Counted from the stretch's first letter, positions 1 to 9,177 are shown. The stretch: DNA of 64,000 nt from Paracyclopina nana (GCA_019096065.1 JAGUCH010000007.1:2378501-2442500); one strand, 5' to 3'. Notes: generated by a model not told the origin, from the sequence alone. Program-made: numbers and translations.

Positions 1-517
1 GAACCTATTTTCAGTAGAAAATCTCAAAATCCCATCTGATTTAGAGTATTTATGTAATAAGCTTCTGAAAATATTTTAGCAAAATTTCACAATTCAAGGT
101 TTGCTCAAAAAATCAACATTCATATATCTTTAAATTCAATTGAGCAACAATAACTTGCCTTAGAAAATATAGCACGGATTGACAGCTCGCGGCAAGGAGA
201 AACAGAAATAAATAACAGAAACACGCAGCTTTTTTACTGACTGGAAGTATTTCAGAAGACTACGCCAGTGAAATAGAAGGTAAGAAAATTTTTGTTCCAC
301 CAACAACCATTTATTGCTGCCGATTTCTTGTGAAAACTGTGAAAAAATTCTCCTCCCCCAATTTGACAGTGATCTTAATTCAACTTAAGTCAGCATATAG
401 TTTTAATATTCAAAGTAATTCTTCTTCATGATTCGTAAATTCTGTAGCTGCTGTTGGCTTTGATTCCTCTTGTCCGATTTAACCAGCCATGCGTACTGCA
501 GAGAATAATTATGATAA
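1..517. other. 3' flank of the peptide gene, no gene seen
   Basis: AT-rich sequence without a convincing ORF. On the minus strand an AATAAA (plus positions 310-315) lies about 200 nt downstream of the stop of the peptide precursor and probably marks its polyadenylation site. Confidence 0.5.
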
Positions 518-994
518 TTAATGGAGTACTTCATGAATAGGTACCTTTTTCATGACCCTGATTCTGTCCAAAACGTCATTTCTGCCGTTAGGCGAGGCAG
601 TTGGGTTCGACTTCTTCATGATTCGAATGCCCAAGCCATCGTTAACCGCTTGATTCTCATCTACAGCGAGCCTTTTCATGATCCTCAAGCCGAGGCTGTC
701 CTCATTGTCACTGTCTTTCTTCATAATCCTCAGACCAAGTGTGTCCTCCTCGTCGTTGTCTTTCTTCATGATTCTGAGGCCGAGGCCGTTACTGTCCTTT
801 TTCATGATTCGAATGCCCAAGTCTGGAGTCTCTTTCTTCATGATCCGAATGCCCAATGCATCATTGGAGCTTCGCTGGAACCGAGAGAGGCTGTCATCAT
901 CAAGCAACTCTTTTAGATCCAAGTAGGAGGAGTGGTCGGCGTTGACAAGCACTAAAAGTGGTATCAGGGCCAAAATCAGCCCTCCTAGCTTCAT
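518..994 (-). CDS. neuropeptide-like precursor with repeated LG[IL]RIM peptides
   Basis: A single open frame of 158 residues. Residues 1-19 form a typical signal peptide (hydrophobic core LILALIPLLVLV, cleavage likely after NA), followed by an acidic spacer. Then come seven units each closed by a dibasic site: six carry LGIRIM or LGLRIM directly before KK or KR, and the seventh is a divergent DRIRVM-KK. The spacers are acidic (such as DNDEED and DSDNED). There is no Gly before the KK/KR, so the mature C-termini would be free Met rather than amide. The repeated core and variable spacers are what multi-copy secreted peptide precursors look like. I do not recognise the peptide family. A TATA box and an AATAAA bracket the gene, arguing for an intact transcription unit. 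The plus-strand frames across this interval are shadows. Confidence 0.8.
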   Translation of the reverse strand: MKLGGLILALIPLLVLVNADHSSYLDLKELLDDDSLSRFQRSSNDALGIRIMKKETPDLGIRIMKKDSNGLGLRIMKKDNDEEDTLGLRIMKKDSDNEDSLGLRIMKRLAVDENQAVNDGLGIRIMKKSNPTASPNGRNDVLDRIRVMKKVPIHEVLH

Positions 995-1137
995 GGCTCA
1001 CTTGTGGCTTGGTCAAGGCTCAAGGAAAGTGTGGAGGTCTGAGCTGTTCACCTCCTCAAGATATACACCCGTAGGCAGGAAATCCAGGATAATGAGGTTG
1101 ACAGGATGCTTGCGCGCGCGAGTCTCTTTTTGGCCTA

Positions 1138-1145
1138 TTTTTATA
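1138..1145 (-). promoter_or_regulatory. TATA box of the LG[IL]RIM precursor
   Basis: TATAAAAA on the minus strand, about 145 nt upstream of the start codon of the peptide precursor, leaving a 5' UTR of roughly 110 nt. Confidence 0.5.
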
Positions 1146-1234
1146 TTTCTATCACATGGTTAAAACTCATCAATTTAAAAAGCCAAAAAAGAAAAATCTC
1201 TCTTTCATATATGTGGGGTATGTATATGCCTCTT

Positions 1235-2636
1235 TTATGAAATGTTGTGCATGTCCATGTTGTCCATTAGCTTGAAGAAGAATTCTTGAGACAATCCAGC
1301 ATTGTCGAGCTTGGAAATGCCCTGGATTCGGCTCAAGATTTCGCTTCTCTTCTCATCAATGTGAGCTCTCAGGATCTTTTTCAAGTTGAGCTCTTCATAT
1401 ATCTATATAGAGTCATCTATGTGAGTGAACATTTGATTTTCATGCATGTCATTAGTACCTTTTTGACAAGTTCAGCCTTTCGTTGGTCCCCCCTGCATCC
1501 GTAGTTGGCTTCAAGGATCTGACGATGTTCCGGATTAGCTCTCTGCAAAGCCAACACAATTAGCCACGTCAATCTGCCTTCGTGAATGTCAGCATCCTCA
1601 TCCGTGTGGACGTAGCAGTTAGTGTAGTCCCTGGTGACCTCCACATAATAGCCCATCTCGTGGAGGATGTTGTGTGCCAACTCGTGGAGTTTCTCCTCGT
1701 GCATGCCAGCCAAGTGCAGGGCTAGGCTGATGGGCAGGCAAAAGTTCGTCTCGGACACGTGGCTCCTCAGCAAGGCCTTGTAGTTGCTGATGTTGTACTC
1801 ATCCAGCCTGTTCTCCTTCTGCAAACCGTACTAGTTTAATTCAAATTCATAGCGGTATTCGTATAGACTCACGGCCTCGAAGTTGACCAGTTTGTGGCCA
1901 AGGGTTCGGCCGAGGCAACGCAGCCTTTGAGCCTTGACCACGGCGTCGTAGAAGACGTGAGCGTTCGCACCGAAGTGGTGCTTGAGCAGGACGTAAATGC
2001 CCCTCTCGATAAGCAGCGCGTCATTGAAAGCCTTGTTGCCCAAGCCATGCTTTTCAGCCCACGTGGTGTCTTTCCTGATGCCATATCTTGCGCTCGTCTC
2101 GTTGGCGATGGTGTCAGTGGTCACGATGGCAGCCGCCCTCACCATCTCCACGCACCAGCCGAGCACGTGTGCCAAGTTCATGTCCTCCTTGGAGGCCTGA
2201 GGGCATAGTTGCCGATATGTGATTGGCACCAGGATGCCATAGCGTTGGCTGATCATTGTGTTGCTCAAGTTGTGCGTAAGAACCTGTATGTTGTAAATAT
2301 AGATATGTTTGCCCTTGGAAAACAGGATTTCTCTGAGCATCTTCTCACCTTGAGGTACCAGAGGGAGGTCTCTGGAATCTCTCTGGTGGCATGGTCCGTG
2401 AGGACATGGATGCAATCTGGGTAGGCAGCCAGGAATCCCCTCTCTGCACCACCCCTCCACCCCACGACATTTTTCACGTTGCCACTCACAGTCTTGGGCA
2501 AGTGGGAGAGCAAGTCTGCATTGCCCTCTCGGAGCTGGTCGTAGTTGATCTGGTAGCTTCGGCTGCCCCTGTGGGTGGTGAAGTGCCTGGAGGCCTGCAG
2601 GACAGGCCTGTATCTCAGCAGTAGGATTTTGTCCAT
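1235..2636 (-). CDS. farnesyl-diphosphate-synthase-like protein with degenerate catalytic motifs
   Basis: Four exons on the minus strand: 2636-2349, 2283-1873, 1818-1459 and 1402-1235, all GT-AG and all phase 0; 408 residues. Family hallmarks: the block LGWCVEM before the first Asp-rich region, NDALLIERGIYVLLK after it, the C-terminal run WLIVLALQRANPEHRQILE with NYGC, and YEEL in the last exon. The two Asp-rich motifs that bind Mg-diphosphate in this family are damaged: DDxxD is TDTIA (one Asp left) and the second DDYLD is RDYTN; the usual RRG after the first motif is RYG. A normal prenyl-transfer reaction is therefore unlikely. It could be a neofunctionalised synthase (as in IDS-derived terpene synthases), a non-catalytic subunit, or a decaying paralogue, although the frame and splice sites are intact. 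The start is the first ATG of the long first exon; a further 5' exon is possible. Confidence 0.85.
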
Positions 2637-3478
2637 GTCTCCGCTAGCCCATCCTCTGGTGTGTCAACAAGTGCAGTATTCGAATAAATCTGGAGTCTGT
2701 TAGCAACTGCGCACCGCACCGTATAGCATACACGCGCTGTCTTAGTTTTGAATCAGGTTTTTCCGAGGACTCGCGTCGATTTGTGTGAGCGTCGTCTCTC
2801 CACAATCCAGCTGCAACACAGCAAATAACGCACTCCCTGAGCTGTTTTAGAGTTCACCGAACTGCTGTCCACTCACCAGACGACAATGGAAGTTGCCCAC
2901 CAACTCTGGAAATAGTTTAGTATGTATGGTAGTCTTTGGAGGTACAACAGCAGATAGTTTGGAGAAAGCTCGATTACTTCCACGGAGAAGTAACACTGCA
3001 TGCGTGCGCGGAGTTGCTGACTACATACAAACTGCCAAATCACGAGATTATTTTGCGACTCAGCTTTTTTGTCCCACGTCCACGTACATTTTTTATTCTG
3101 AATTCGAAAAAACCCGATCACGTTATCTTTAGCTCTCTCGATGCGTGTAACCTTATCACAGATCCATAATTAATCCGATTTCTGCGTATTTGCCTGGTGT
3201 TGTGAACTCGATACTGATTTACGTGGTCGCAGGACGCTCCACCTCTTCTCTTTTTCCTCTTAGCATTTTGACGTTGTCCTTCAAATGGTCTGGCCGAACT
3301 AAGTGCGTACTTTTCAAAGTGTCAATAGAAAATGTCGATTTTATAGAGGCATAAAAAGCTGCTTAAAGTAAAGGCAAAAGCGGAAAAAATATATTCTTAG
3401 CAATTGGCAACAAATATGAGGAAAACGTCGCACTTTGCAGGCATTATAAGTTTTCTCACTTGCCTCAACTACAGCATG
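2637..3478. other. intergenic, divergent promoters
   Basis: Space between the divergent FPPS-like and AKR genes. Only short unconvincing ORFs; no repeat recognised. A 3' splice-site-like ttcttag occurs at 3394-3400. Confidence 0.4.
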
Positions 3479-3494
3479 CATTTTCCCTTTTCAG
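3479..3494 (+). promoter_or_regulatory. 3' splice-site-like sequence just before the AKR start
   Basis: A pyrimidine-rich run ending in CAG (cattttcccttttcag, ending 3494) lies 8 nt before the preferred AKR start codon. It is either the acceptor of a 5' UTR intron or a trans-splice acceptor. It could also make the upstream in-frame ATG at 3416 non-coding. Confidence 0.5.
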
Positions 3495-3502
3495 CTGATT
3501 TG

Positions 3503-4378
3503 ATGTGGCCCGAAAAGGCATTCACCTTGTCTAATGGGGTAAAAATACCGAGCATTGGCCTAGGGACCTTCCGCATTAAAGGCCAAGAGTGTGTGGAGGC
3601 TGCTGTCACTTGTGCATTAGCCGAAGGTTATGGCCTTATCGACACGGCTTCAGTGTACAGAAATGAGGCCTATATCGCAAGCGCCCTAGAGAAATCGACT
3701 GCTCCTGCAAGAAGCCAATTGTTTCTTACATCCAAGCTTGCGCCACGGGACCACGGGACATTAAAGGCCTTGGAAGCCTTCGAGAAAAGCCTTGCCAATT
3801 TACAGACAGACTATCTGGACTTGTACCTCATTCATTGGCCAGGTGTGCACGGGCTCAAGGTGGACGACCCAAATAACCGCATTCTGCGCCAAGAAAGCTG
3901 GGCTGTCCTGGAAAGCCTCTATGAGCAAGGCCGCGTGAAGGCCATTGGTGTGTCCAATTATGGCATTGGACACCTGTCGGAGTTGCTGACTTATTGCAGA
4001 ATTGTGCCTCATGTGAACCAAGTCGAGGTGCATCCTCATTTTCAACAAAAAACCCTTGTTGACTTTTGCCAAAAGGCCGATATCCATATCACGGCCTATA
4101 GCTCCCTCGGGACCACGGTGAAAGCCGAGGAGAATCCTCTATTGAACGACTCACTCGTTAAGTCCATAAGTGAGAAAAATCAGCTAAGCCCTGCCCAAGT
4201 CTTGCTCTTGTGGGCCTTGCAAAAAGGTTACAGTGTTGTGCCCAAAAGTACCAATCCCCTACACATCAAGGAAAACATCTCGGTCTTTGACCATAAATTG
4301 AGTGCAGCCAGCATTGAAGCTCTTGATGCTCTTGACAAGGACTCAAAATACGCTTGGAATCCCGCGAGCGTTATTTAG
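3503..4378 (+). CDS. aldo-keto reductase (AKR superfamily)
   Basis: NADPH-dependent carbonyl reductase of about 291 residues, a normal length for the family. The sequence opens LSNGVKIPSIGLGTFR, followed by the catalytic tetrad: Asp and Tyr in LIDTASVYRNE, Lys in LTSKLAP and His in LIHWPG. Later come GVSNYGIGHL, VNQVEVHPHFQQ, and the coenzyme-binding SVVPKSTNP. Start 3503 was chosen because the downstream sequence matches the usual AKR N-terminus and a strong acceptor-like site lies just upstream; an in-frame ATG at 3416 would add 29 residues. The stop is only 10 nt before the ADAT1 start codon, so the two are probably co-transcribed. The substrate cannot be told from sequence. Confidence 0.92.
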   Translation: MWPEKAFTLSNGVKIPSIGLGTFRIKGQECVEAAVTCALAEGYGLIDTASVYRNEAYIASALEKSTAPARSQLFLTSKLAPRDHGTLKALEAFEKSLANLQTDYLDLYLIHWPGVHGLKVDDPNNRILRQESWAVLESLYEQGRVKAIGVSNYGIGHLSELLTYCRIVPHVNQVEVHPHFQQKTLVDFCQKADIHITAYSSLGTTVKAEENPLLNDSLVKSISEKNQLSPAQVLLLWALQKGYSVVPKSTNPLHIKENISVFDHKLSAASIEALDALDKDSKYAWNPASVI

Positions 4379-4388
4379 TGTACCTAAA

Positions 4389-5498
4389 ATGGACCTTGCA
4401 GATCGCATAGCTCAAGCTGTCATTGACGCCTATGACAAATCATTGCCAAGTAATAGGGGGAAACCGAGCAAAGAGAAAAACGAGTGGACAGTCCTTTCGG
4501 CCTTTCTCCTTGGCCAAAGCGAAGGCCGATTGGAGGTCGTTGCTCTTGGTACTGGTACCAAATGTTTGGGACGCAATGAGACCAGTCCCAAGGGGGACCT
4601 CGTGCACGATAGCCACGCAGAAGTTGTTGCCAAACGGGCTCTAGTTTTGTACTTGATCCACCAGGTTGATGCGTACTTTAAAGGCCAACCTTCAATCATC
4701 GTTAAGGAGGGCGAAGGCGGCCTCGTAAGGCTTTCCCCAGATTGCAACCTTTATTTTTACTCGAGTTTTCCTCCCTGTGGAGATGCCACCATTGCTCCCA
4801 AACAAGAACCAGATAGCAAAAGGCCTCGGCTCGACCTTCACAGAACTGGGGCCAAAACCGACCTTGATACCAAGGAGGAAGGCCAAAAGTACCACGTTGT
4901 GGGTGCAGTGAGGACCAAGCCAGGACGTGGTGATCCCACCAGTTCGTTGTCATGCAGTGACAAGATCGCAAAATGGCTTCAAGTTGGTGTACAAGGCTCG
5001 CTCCTTTCGGCCTTTTTTGCTCGGCCTTTGCTACCGGAAGCCATCGTCGTGGGCAGCTCACAGGCTTCAATTGATTCTCTTCAAAGAGCCTTCTTCGAAA
5101 GATTTGATTTGACCAACATCAAGAATATTAAGATTTGGCTGACCAAAGTCAACTTTCTCAGCAAAGGCCAAGAAGGTCAAATCAGCTGCGATGCAAGTAT
5201 ATTTTGGAACGCGACTGGCAGCCATGGCGTGGTCGTCCTAGGCCGAAAGCAAGGTTGCATTAAGAAACATTTCGGCTCTGACAAAGCCTCCAGTCCAGTG
5301 TGTCGATTGAAAATTGCACGAGTCTTCCTTGTGGCCTTTCAAGGCCAGATTAAAGGCTTGGAAGACCCTCCGCAATACAGTGGCCTTAAGAGTGCTTGCA
5401 TCAAACAATCTCCCTTTTATCTTGATGTCAAGGCAAAAATAGACGCAAAGCTGCGGCAGCCTACCACAAAAATGAAAGATGAATTTTTGGTGTTTTAA
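4389..5498 (+). CDS. ADAT1: tRNA-specific adenosine deaminase 1
   Basis: Deaminates A37 of tRNA-Ala to inosine. Single exon of 369 residues. The deaminase zinc and proton-shuttle motifs are all visible: HAE in DLVHDSHAEVVAKRAL, PCGD in SSFPPCGDATI, and the second zinc Cys in SLSCSDKIAKW. GTGTKCLG in the N-terminal part is also typical of the ADAR/ADAT1 fold. The start ATG lies 10 nt after the AKR stop, and the AG of a splice-acceptor-like TTATTTAG is the AKR stop codon itself. The stop codon is followed after 25 nt by the start of the selenocysteine lyase gene. No promoter-sized space exists on either side, so expression must depend on the upstream gene or on dispersed signals. Confidence 0.95.
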   Translation: MDLADRIAQAVIDAYDKSLPSNRGKPSKEKNEWTVLSAFLLGQSEGRLEVVALGTGTKCLGRNETSPKGDLVHDSHAEVVAKRALVLYLIHQVDAYFKGQPSIIVKEGEGGLVRLSPDCNLYFYSSFPPCGDATIAPKQEPDSKRPRLDLHRTGAKTDLDTKEEGQKYHVVGAVRTKPGRGDPTSSLSCSDKIAKWLQVGVQGSLLSAFFARPLLPEAIVVGSSQASIDSLQRAFFERFDLTNIKNIKIWLTKVNFLSKGQEGQISCDASIFWNATGSHGVVVLGRKQGCIKKHFGSDKASSPVCRLKIARVFLVAFQGQIKGLEDPPQYSGLKSACIKQSPFYLDVKAKIDAKLRQPTTKMKDEFLVF

Positions 5499-5523
5499 CT
5501 CTGCGACATTGCTTTGCAGGAAA
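5499..5523 (+). promoter_or_regulatory. 25-nt intercistronic spacer with acceptor-like TTGCTTTGCAG
   Basis: The whole gap between the ADAT1 stop and the next ATG. It contains a near-consensus 3' splice site ending 4 nt before the ATG. No donor in a suitable position was identified for cis-splicing from an untranslated exon between the genes. Confidence 0.55.
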
Positions 5524-6887
5524 ATGATATTTTTGGATAACAATGCCACGACACAAATGGCTCCAGAGGTCGTGAGCGCAATTCATAATGCATGCGTGAC
5601 TTGTTGGGCCAATCCAAGCTCGAAATACGGACGAGGTCAGGCAGCAAAATTAGAATTGGAGGCTGCGAGGCTCAAAATAGCTCGACTCGTTGATGCTGTT
5701 GGCACAGGAGCAATTGAGGAGCTTATCACTTTTACATCTGGAGGCACCGAAGTATATACGTGCAACTTAGTATAATGCCCAAATAAGATACCAATATGGC
5801 GGTAATTCTTTACTAGGCTAATCACACCATTATGAGATGGGCAATCAAAGCATTTTTCGATCAGAATAAAGAAATCCCTCATGTGATCACATCCAATATC
5901 GAACATGTGGCTACTGAACTTCCCTTAAGAAAATGGGCTGAGCAGGGAAAAATTGGTAACCATACGTCTAAAAACATCATGACTGTGTTTTAAATGTTTC
6001 TTGCTTAGATGTTACTTTTGTTGAGGTTGACAAATCAACTGGCATGACTGATGTCAAGCAAGTTAAGGATGCTATCAAGAGAAACACTTGTCTTGTAAGC
6101 ATAATGGCAGCCAATAATGAGACAGGTGTCATTCAGCCTATTAAGGAAATTGCAAAAATGCTAGAAGTTGTGAATGAGCAAAGATTGAAACAGGGCCTAC
6201 TTCGAATTCTATTGCACACTGATGCTGCTCAAGTCTTTGGGAAAATTCCCTTTTCCATCAAGGAGATCCCCGTGGACTACATCACCATCGTTGGACACAA
6301 GGTGAAGAAATCATAATTGATGCATCTGTGACCAATTTTAATCTTGGAATCATACCTAGTTTTATGGGCCTCGCATAGGTGCGATCTATCACAAAATTGG
6401 CGCTCCCACTCAAGCGCCCCTTTTTTATGGTGGTGGTCAAGAGTACGGTAGAAGGTCTGGAACTGAAAATGTCCCTATGGCTGTTGGCCTTGGGGTGGCT
6501 GCTGACCTTGTGACCTCAGGTCAGCATGAGTCATTCGAAAAGCTCGGTTATCTTCGCGACCTTTTGATTGATAGCTTAAAAAACCTAATCGGCGGCGAAA
6601 ATGTCAAGGTCAATTTTGAGGCTAGTCCCAGGCTACCTAATACGGCCAGCCTCAGCTTTAGGGGAATCACCGATCCTGACAAGCTTCTGGTGGGAGTTGA
6701 GGCTAGCCGATCAGCAGCCTGTCACTCGGTATCCGGGCCAACTTGCTCTAGCATTTTGATCAAGAGTGGCCTCAACATTGAGGACGCCACTTCAACACTG
6801 AGGCTATCGATTGGCCGGTATAATAAAAAGGAGGAAATTTTGTCCGCAGCTGACTCTTTAGCAAAAGCATACAAAGCATCCGTTTAA
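5524..6887 (+). CDS. SCLY: selenocysteine lyase (class V aminotransferase, NifS-like)
   Basis: PLP enzyme that splits selenocysteine to alanine and selenide for selenium recycling; cysteine desulfurase is the alternative within the same fold. Four exons: 5524-5751, 5817-5955, 6009-6301, 6360-6887; phases fit; 395 residues. Recognisable blocks: FLDNNATTQMAPEV, SGGTE, MAANNETGVIQP, LHTDAAQVFGK, the PLP lysine in IVGHK, FYGPRIGAIY, the glycine-rich GGGQE with GTENVPM, and the catalytic Cys in SAACHS. The short tail after the Cys and the VNEQRL segment before LLHTDAAQ fit SCLY rather than the mitochondrial NFS1. It is the third member of the compact trio and converges on the TMED gene 105 nt downstream. 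Confidence 0.9.
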
Positions 6888-6992
6888 ATCACGCCTTCTT
6901 TGATATTATTGCATCAAATAATTCAGATCACTCCTGTTTGTACATTTGGGTGGACTAGTTGTAAAGCAAAGTTGTTATAAGTAGAGTCACGT

Positions 6993-7664
6993 TCAGTTGT
7001 TGACGAGGAATCTCCGCACAGAGGATTTCTCATCGAAGATGCTCCTGATCATGATGACTTGCGCGAGTCCTGCCATCACCATGACCACCACTTGCACTAC
7101 TGACCAAAAATTGACCCGCTCAAAGTTGTGCTCTGCTATGGATCGATCCCGGAACTCATGGGCACGTATTTGCTCCTGCAAATGTCTGGATTTGCTCATC
7201 TTCTCGCGGATCAGCTTAAGACTGGCAGACATGCCCTCAACTTGGTCCAAGTCTTGCTCATCTTCAGGCAGCAAATCCTCGGGCAAGTCGTCGTCGCCAT
7301 CATTGTCGAGGATCAGCTCGAAAAATACCAGCTTTGAGCCAGATCGGGATTTGCGGTTGTCAAAGCAGAGCTTGTAGTCGCCATCTTGATCAATTGCTAT
7401 TTGGTGCGAGCTATCGGTTTTGTCGTTCTCAATGAGGAGTGGTCTTCCGTCCGGTTTGGTGATGACAAAGTCAATGGCAAAGATTCCATCGGATCCGCCA
7501 TCCATGACCTGGTAGTCCACGTCCAGGATTTGCCCCACTAGAGCGGTCTCGAAGAAACACTCCTCCGTGCCGGCTTTGATGGGGAACGTCACATCGCGCT
7601 CAATCGAGAGGACTCCAAGCAAATGCAGCAGTGGAAAGAGCAGCCACACCGACACTTTGTGCAT
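6993..7664 (-). CDS. p24 family cargo receptor (TMED, emp24/GOLD)
   Basis: Type I membrane protein of COPI/COPII vesicles between ER and Golgi. Single exon, 223 residues: signal peptide 1-20, GOLD domain with the paired Cys in GTEECFFET and DYKLCFDN, an acidic stretch (DNDGDDDLPEDLLPEDEQDLD), a coiled-coil segment with EQIRAHEFRDRSIAEHN, one C-terminal membrane span (WSVVQVVVMVMAGLAQVIMI) and a short cytosolic tail. The last domain order and the ARDR-like region suggest the gamma subfamily (TMED1/3/5/7 type). The tail FDEKSSVRRFLVNN lacks an obvious KKxx signal. Confidence 0.92.
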   Translation of the reverse strand: MHKVSVWLLFPLLHLLGVLSIERDVTFPIKAGTEECFFETALVGQILDVDYQVMDGGSDGIFAIDFVITKPDGRPLLIENDKTDSSHQIAIDQDGDYKLCFDNRKSRSGSKLVFFELILDNDGDDDLPEDLLPEDEQDLDQVEGMSASLKLIREKMSKSRHLQEQIRAHEFRDRSIAEHNFERVNFWSVVQVVVMVMAGLAQVIMIRSIFDEKSSVRRFLVNN

Positions 7665-8045
7665 GGCAGCCGAAATGAGGTGATTATTGTGAACAACGCC
7701 CCTTGGTAAAGAAAATCGAAAACTATCGTATCGGGTAGCTTTCGAATTTTGCTAACGTTGCGTTGCTTCAAAGCATAAAAACAAGGCATGCGAGTTTACC
7801 TATTTAAGGCCAACTTCCTTACCTAAATTGGTACTTCTGCAACAACTACCTCGTCTAACTGCTCGTTTTTATCCTTTTTGGCCTCTTCAAAAAAGATCTA
7901 TTTGCTGAATTGGCAAAGAGCAGGGTATTTTAGGCTTTTTTTAAGATACCTAAATAGTTCAGTCAAGATCGAGCAAATTCGAATTCATTTTTCCAGAGCT
8001 TGGTGAGTTGTCCCTCACAATGTAAATAAACAAAATTGTCTGAAA
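7665..8045. other. divergent promoter region TMED / bL34m-like
   Basis: 380-nt space between two divergent genes; no TATA box identified with confidence. A ttttccag acceptor-like site lies about 50 nt before the plus-strand start. Confidence 0.35.
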
Positions 8046-8416
8046 ATGTATGCCGCATCGAGGGTGCTTTCGATTTTATCCGTGCCTGAGGTGAAAACCA
8101 CCGCGATCCGCCATTATGTGCGTGGATTCTGGGCCAAAAACAACGACTACAAAGGCATTCAAGGTCACGTGCGAAACCCGCCCAAAATGTATGGCTACAC
8201 CCTGGCTTCCCGAAATGTAAGGCTTACTATGTCTTTTGACCGTGCGCTTTAAAAGCATTGTTTTTGTCGTAGCTCGAGAAACGTATTCATCGACCAAGTG
8301 CTATTTTCGAATTGCGTCACTGCAGTTATGACGCCATGATGAAGACCCCAAGCGGACGTATCCGTATGATGAAGAAATACCTCGAAAAGAGCCCGTTTTT
8401 GGCTTGCCCTAACTAG
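8046..8416 (+). CDS. mitochondrial large-subunit protein bL34m-like
   Basis: Two exons, 8046-8216 and 8273-8416, joined in phase 0; 104 residues. The N-terminus is basic and Asp/Glu-poor, as in a mitochondrial presequence. The C-terminal half aligns with bL34m: RPS, then exactly 15 residues, then TPSGRIRMMKKYLEKSPFLA, matching the spacing of the PS and STP[AS]G landmarks in animal bL34m. The very basic stretch and HGW usually found between them is not conserved, so the call rests on the spacing and the end of the protein. The stop is 29 nt before the next start codon on the same strand. Confidence 0.55.
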
Positions 8417-8445
8417 ACATTTTTAATTTGAAAAAAGACAAGATC

Positions 8446-9177
8446 ATGGCGGTGCAGCAGCAACTGTCAGGAACCATAGTAGTCATCATTATAGCGATGG
8501 CAGTGCAAGTGTGCATCATGCTAGTGATTGTAGTGAAACGTCAAATAATGAGGTTTGCCCTGCGTAACCGACGAGGACCGCATACTCACACTGGGCAAGG
8601 TGCGCCCAAAATTCTGCGTCGTGACGCGGATCGACAACTTGAATACGTGGCCTACATCCGATACGAGCCCCAGCCAGGAGACCTTGCAAGTGATACGATG
8701 AACTGCAGAGTTCTTGCCCTGCTTGAGCTCCGATCTTTGGAGGAGGAATTGGCCAACTACAGCTCTTCCTATTTGAGGCCTCCATGCGGCAATATGCGAT
8801 CATTTTTGCTCAATTGCCTGAATGGACCTTTGCTCGGCTTCGACTCGCACAAAATTCACCTTTTGTGTGACAATTACGAGCATGCTCGGCATCACTACGA
8901 GATTTTCGACGAGGCCAAGCTAAAGGTAAAGATAGCTAATGACTTATCTATGTCTACTCAGAAATATGATTTTAAGGTGTTCAAGGCGCAAATTGAAGAG
9001 ATGCGAGTTGTGGTCCATAAAAACCGTCAAAGAAAGCCACCACCGCCTAGCCCCTCTGTGAACATTACTTCAAAAAAGACCAAGATTCGTCGGAAAAGTG
9101 AAACTTCAACTGCAGGAGCAGCCAAATCTGCCCTGCTTGTTAGTGGGTCCGATGTCGGAAGTAGCACTCCTGTCTAA
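8446..9177 (+). CDS. C1orf43: C1orf43 / NICE-3 homologue
   Basis: Membrane protein of poorly known function, reported in Golgi/endosomal integrity and phagocytosis. N-terminal single membrane span (IVVIIIAMAVQVCIMLVIVV), then the strongly conserved VKRQIMRFALRNRRGPH and the APKILRR...RLxxVxxIRYEPQ region (here QLEYVAYIRYEPQ), later NMRSFLLNCLNGP and NYEHARHHYEIF. Two exons are proposed: 8446-8925 and 8962-9177, with a 36-nt intron. Removing it restores the spacing between IF and the KY of the family; the unspliced frame also stays open (12 extra residues). The stop codon overlaps an AATAAA, so the 3' UTR is minimal. It starts 29 nt after the bL34m-like stop. Confidence 0.88.
   Translation: MAVQQQLSGTIVVIIIAMAVQVCIMLVIVVKRQIMRFALRNRRGPHTHTGQGAPKILRRDADRQLEYVAYIRYEPQPGDLASDTMNCRVLALLELRSLEEELANYSSSYLRPPCGNMRSFLLNCLNGPLLGFDSHKIHLLCDNYEHARHHYEIFDEAKLKVKIANDLSMSTQKYDFKVFKAQIEEMRVVVHKNRQRKPPPPSPSVNITSKKTKIRRKSETSTAGAAKSALLVSGSDVGSSTPV

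Noticed and set aside
521-926. Plus-strand ORFs over the peptide gene
   Set aside because: They are antisense shadows; the minus frame has a signal peptide and repeats with cleavage sites.
2461-2506. Possible 46-nt intron inside FPPS exon 1
   Set aside because: GTGAGT and GCAG are present, but removal creates an in-frame stop at the junction.
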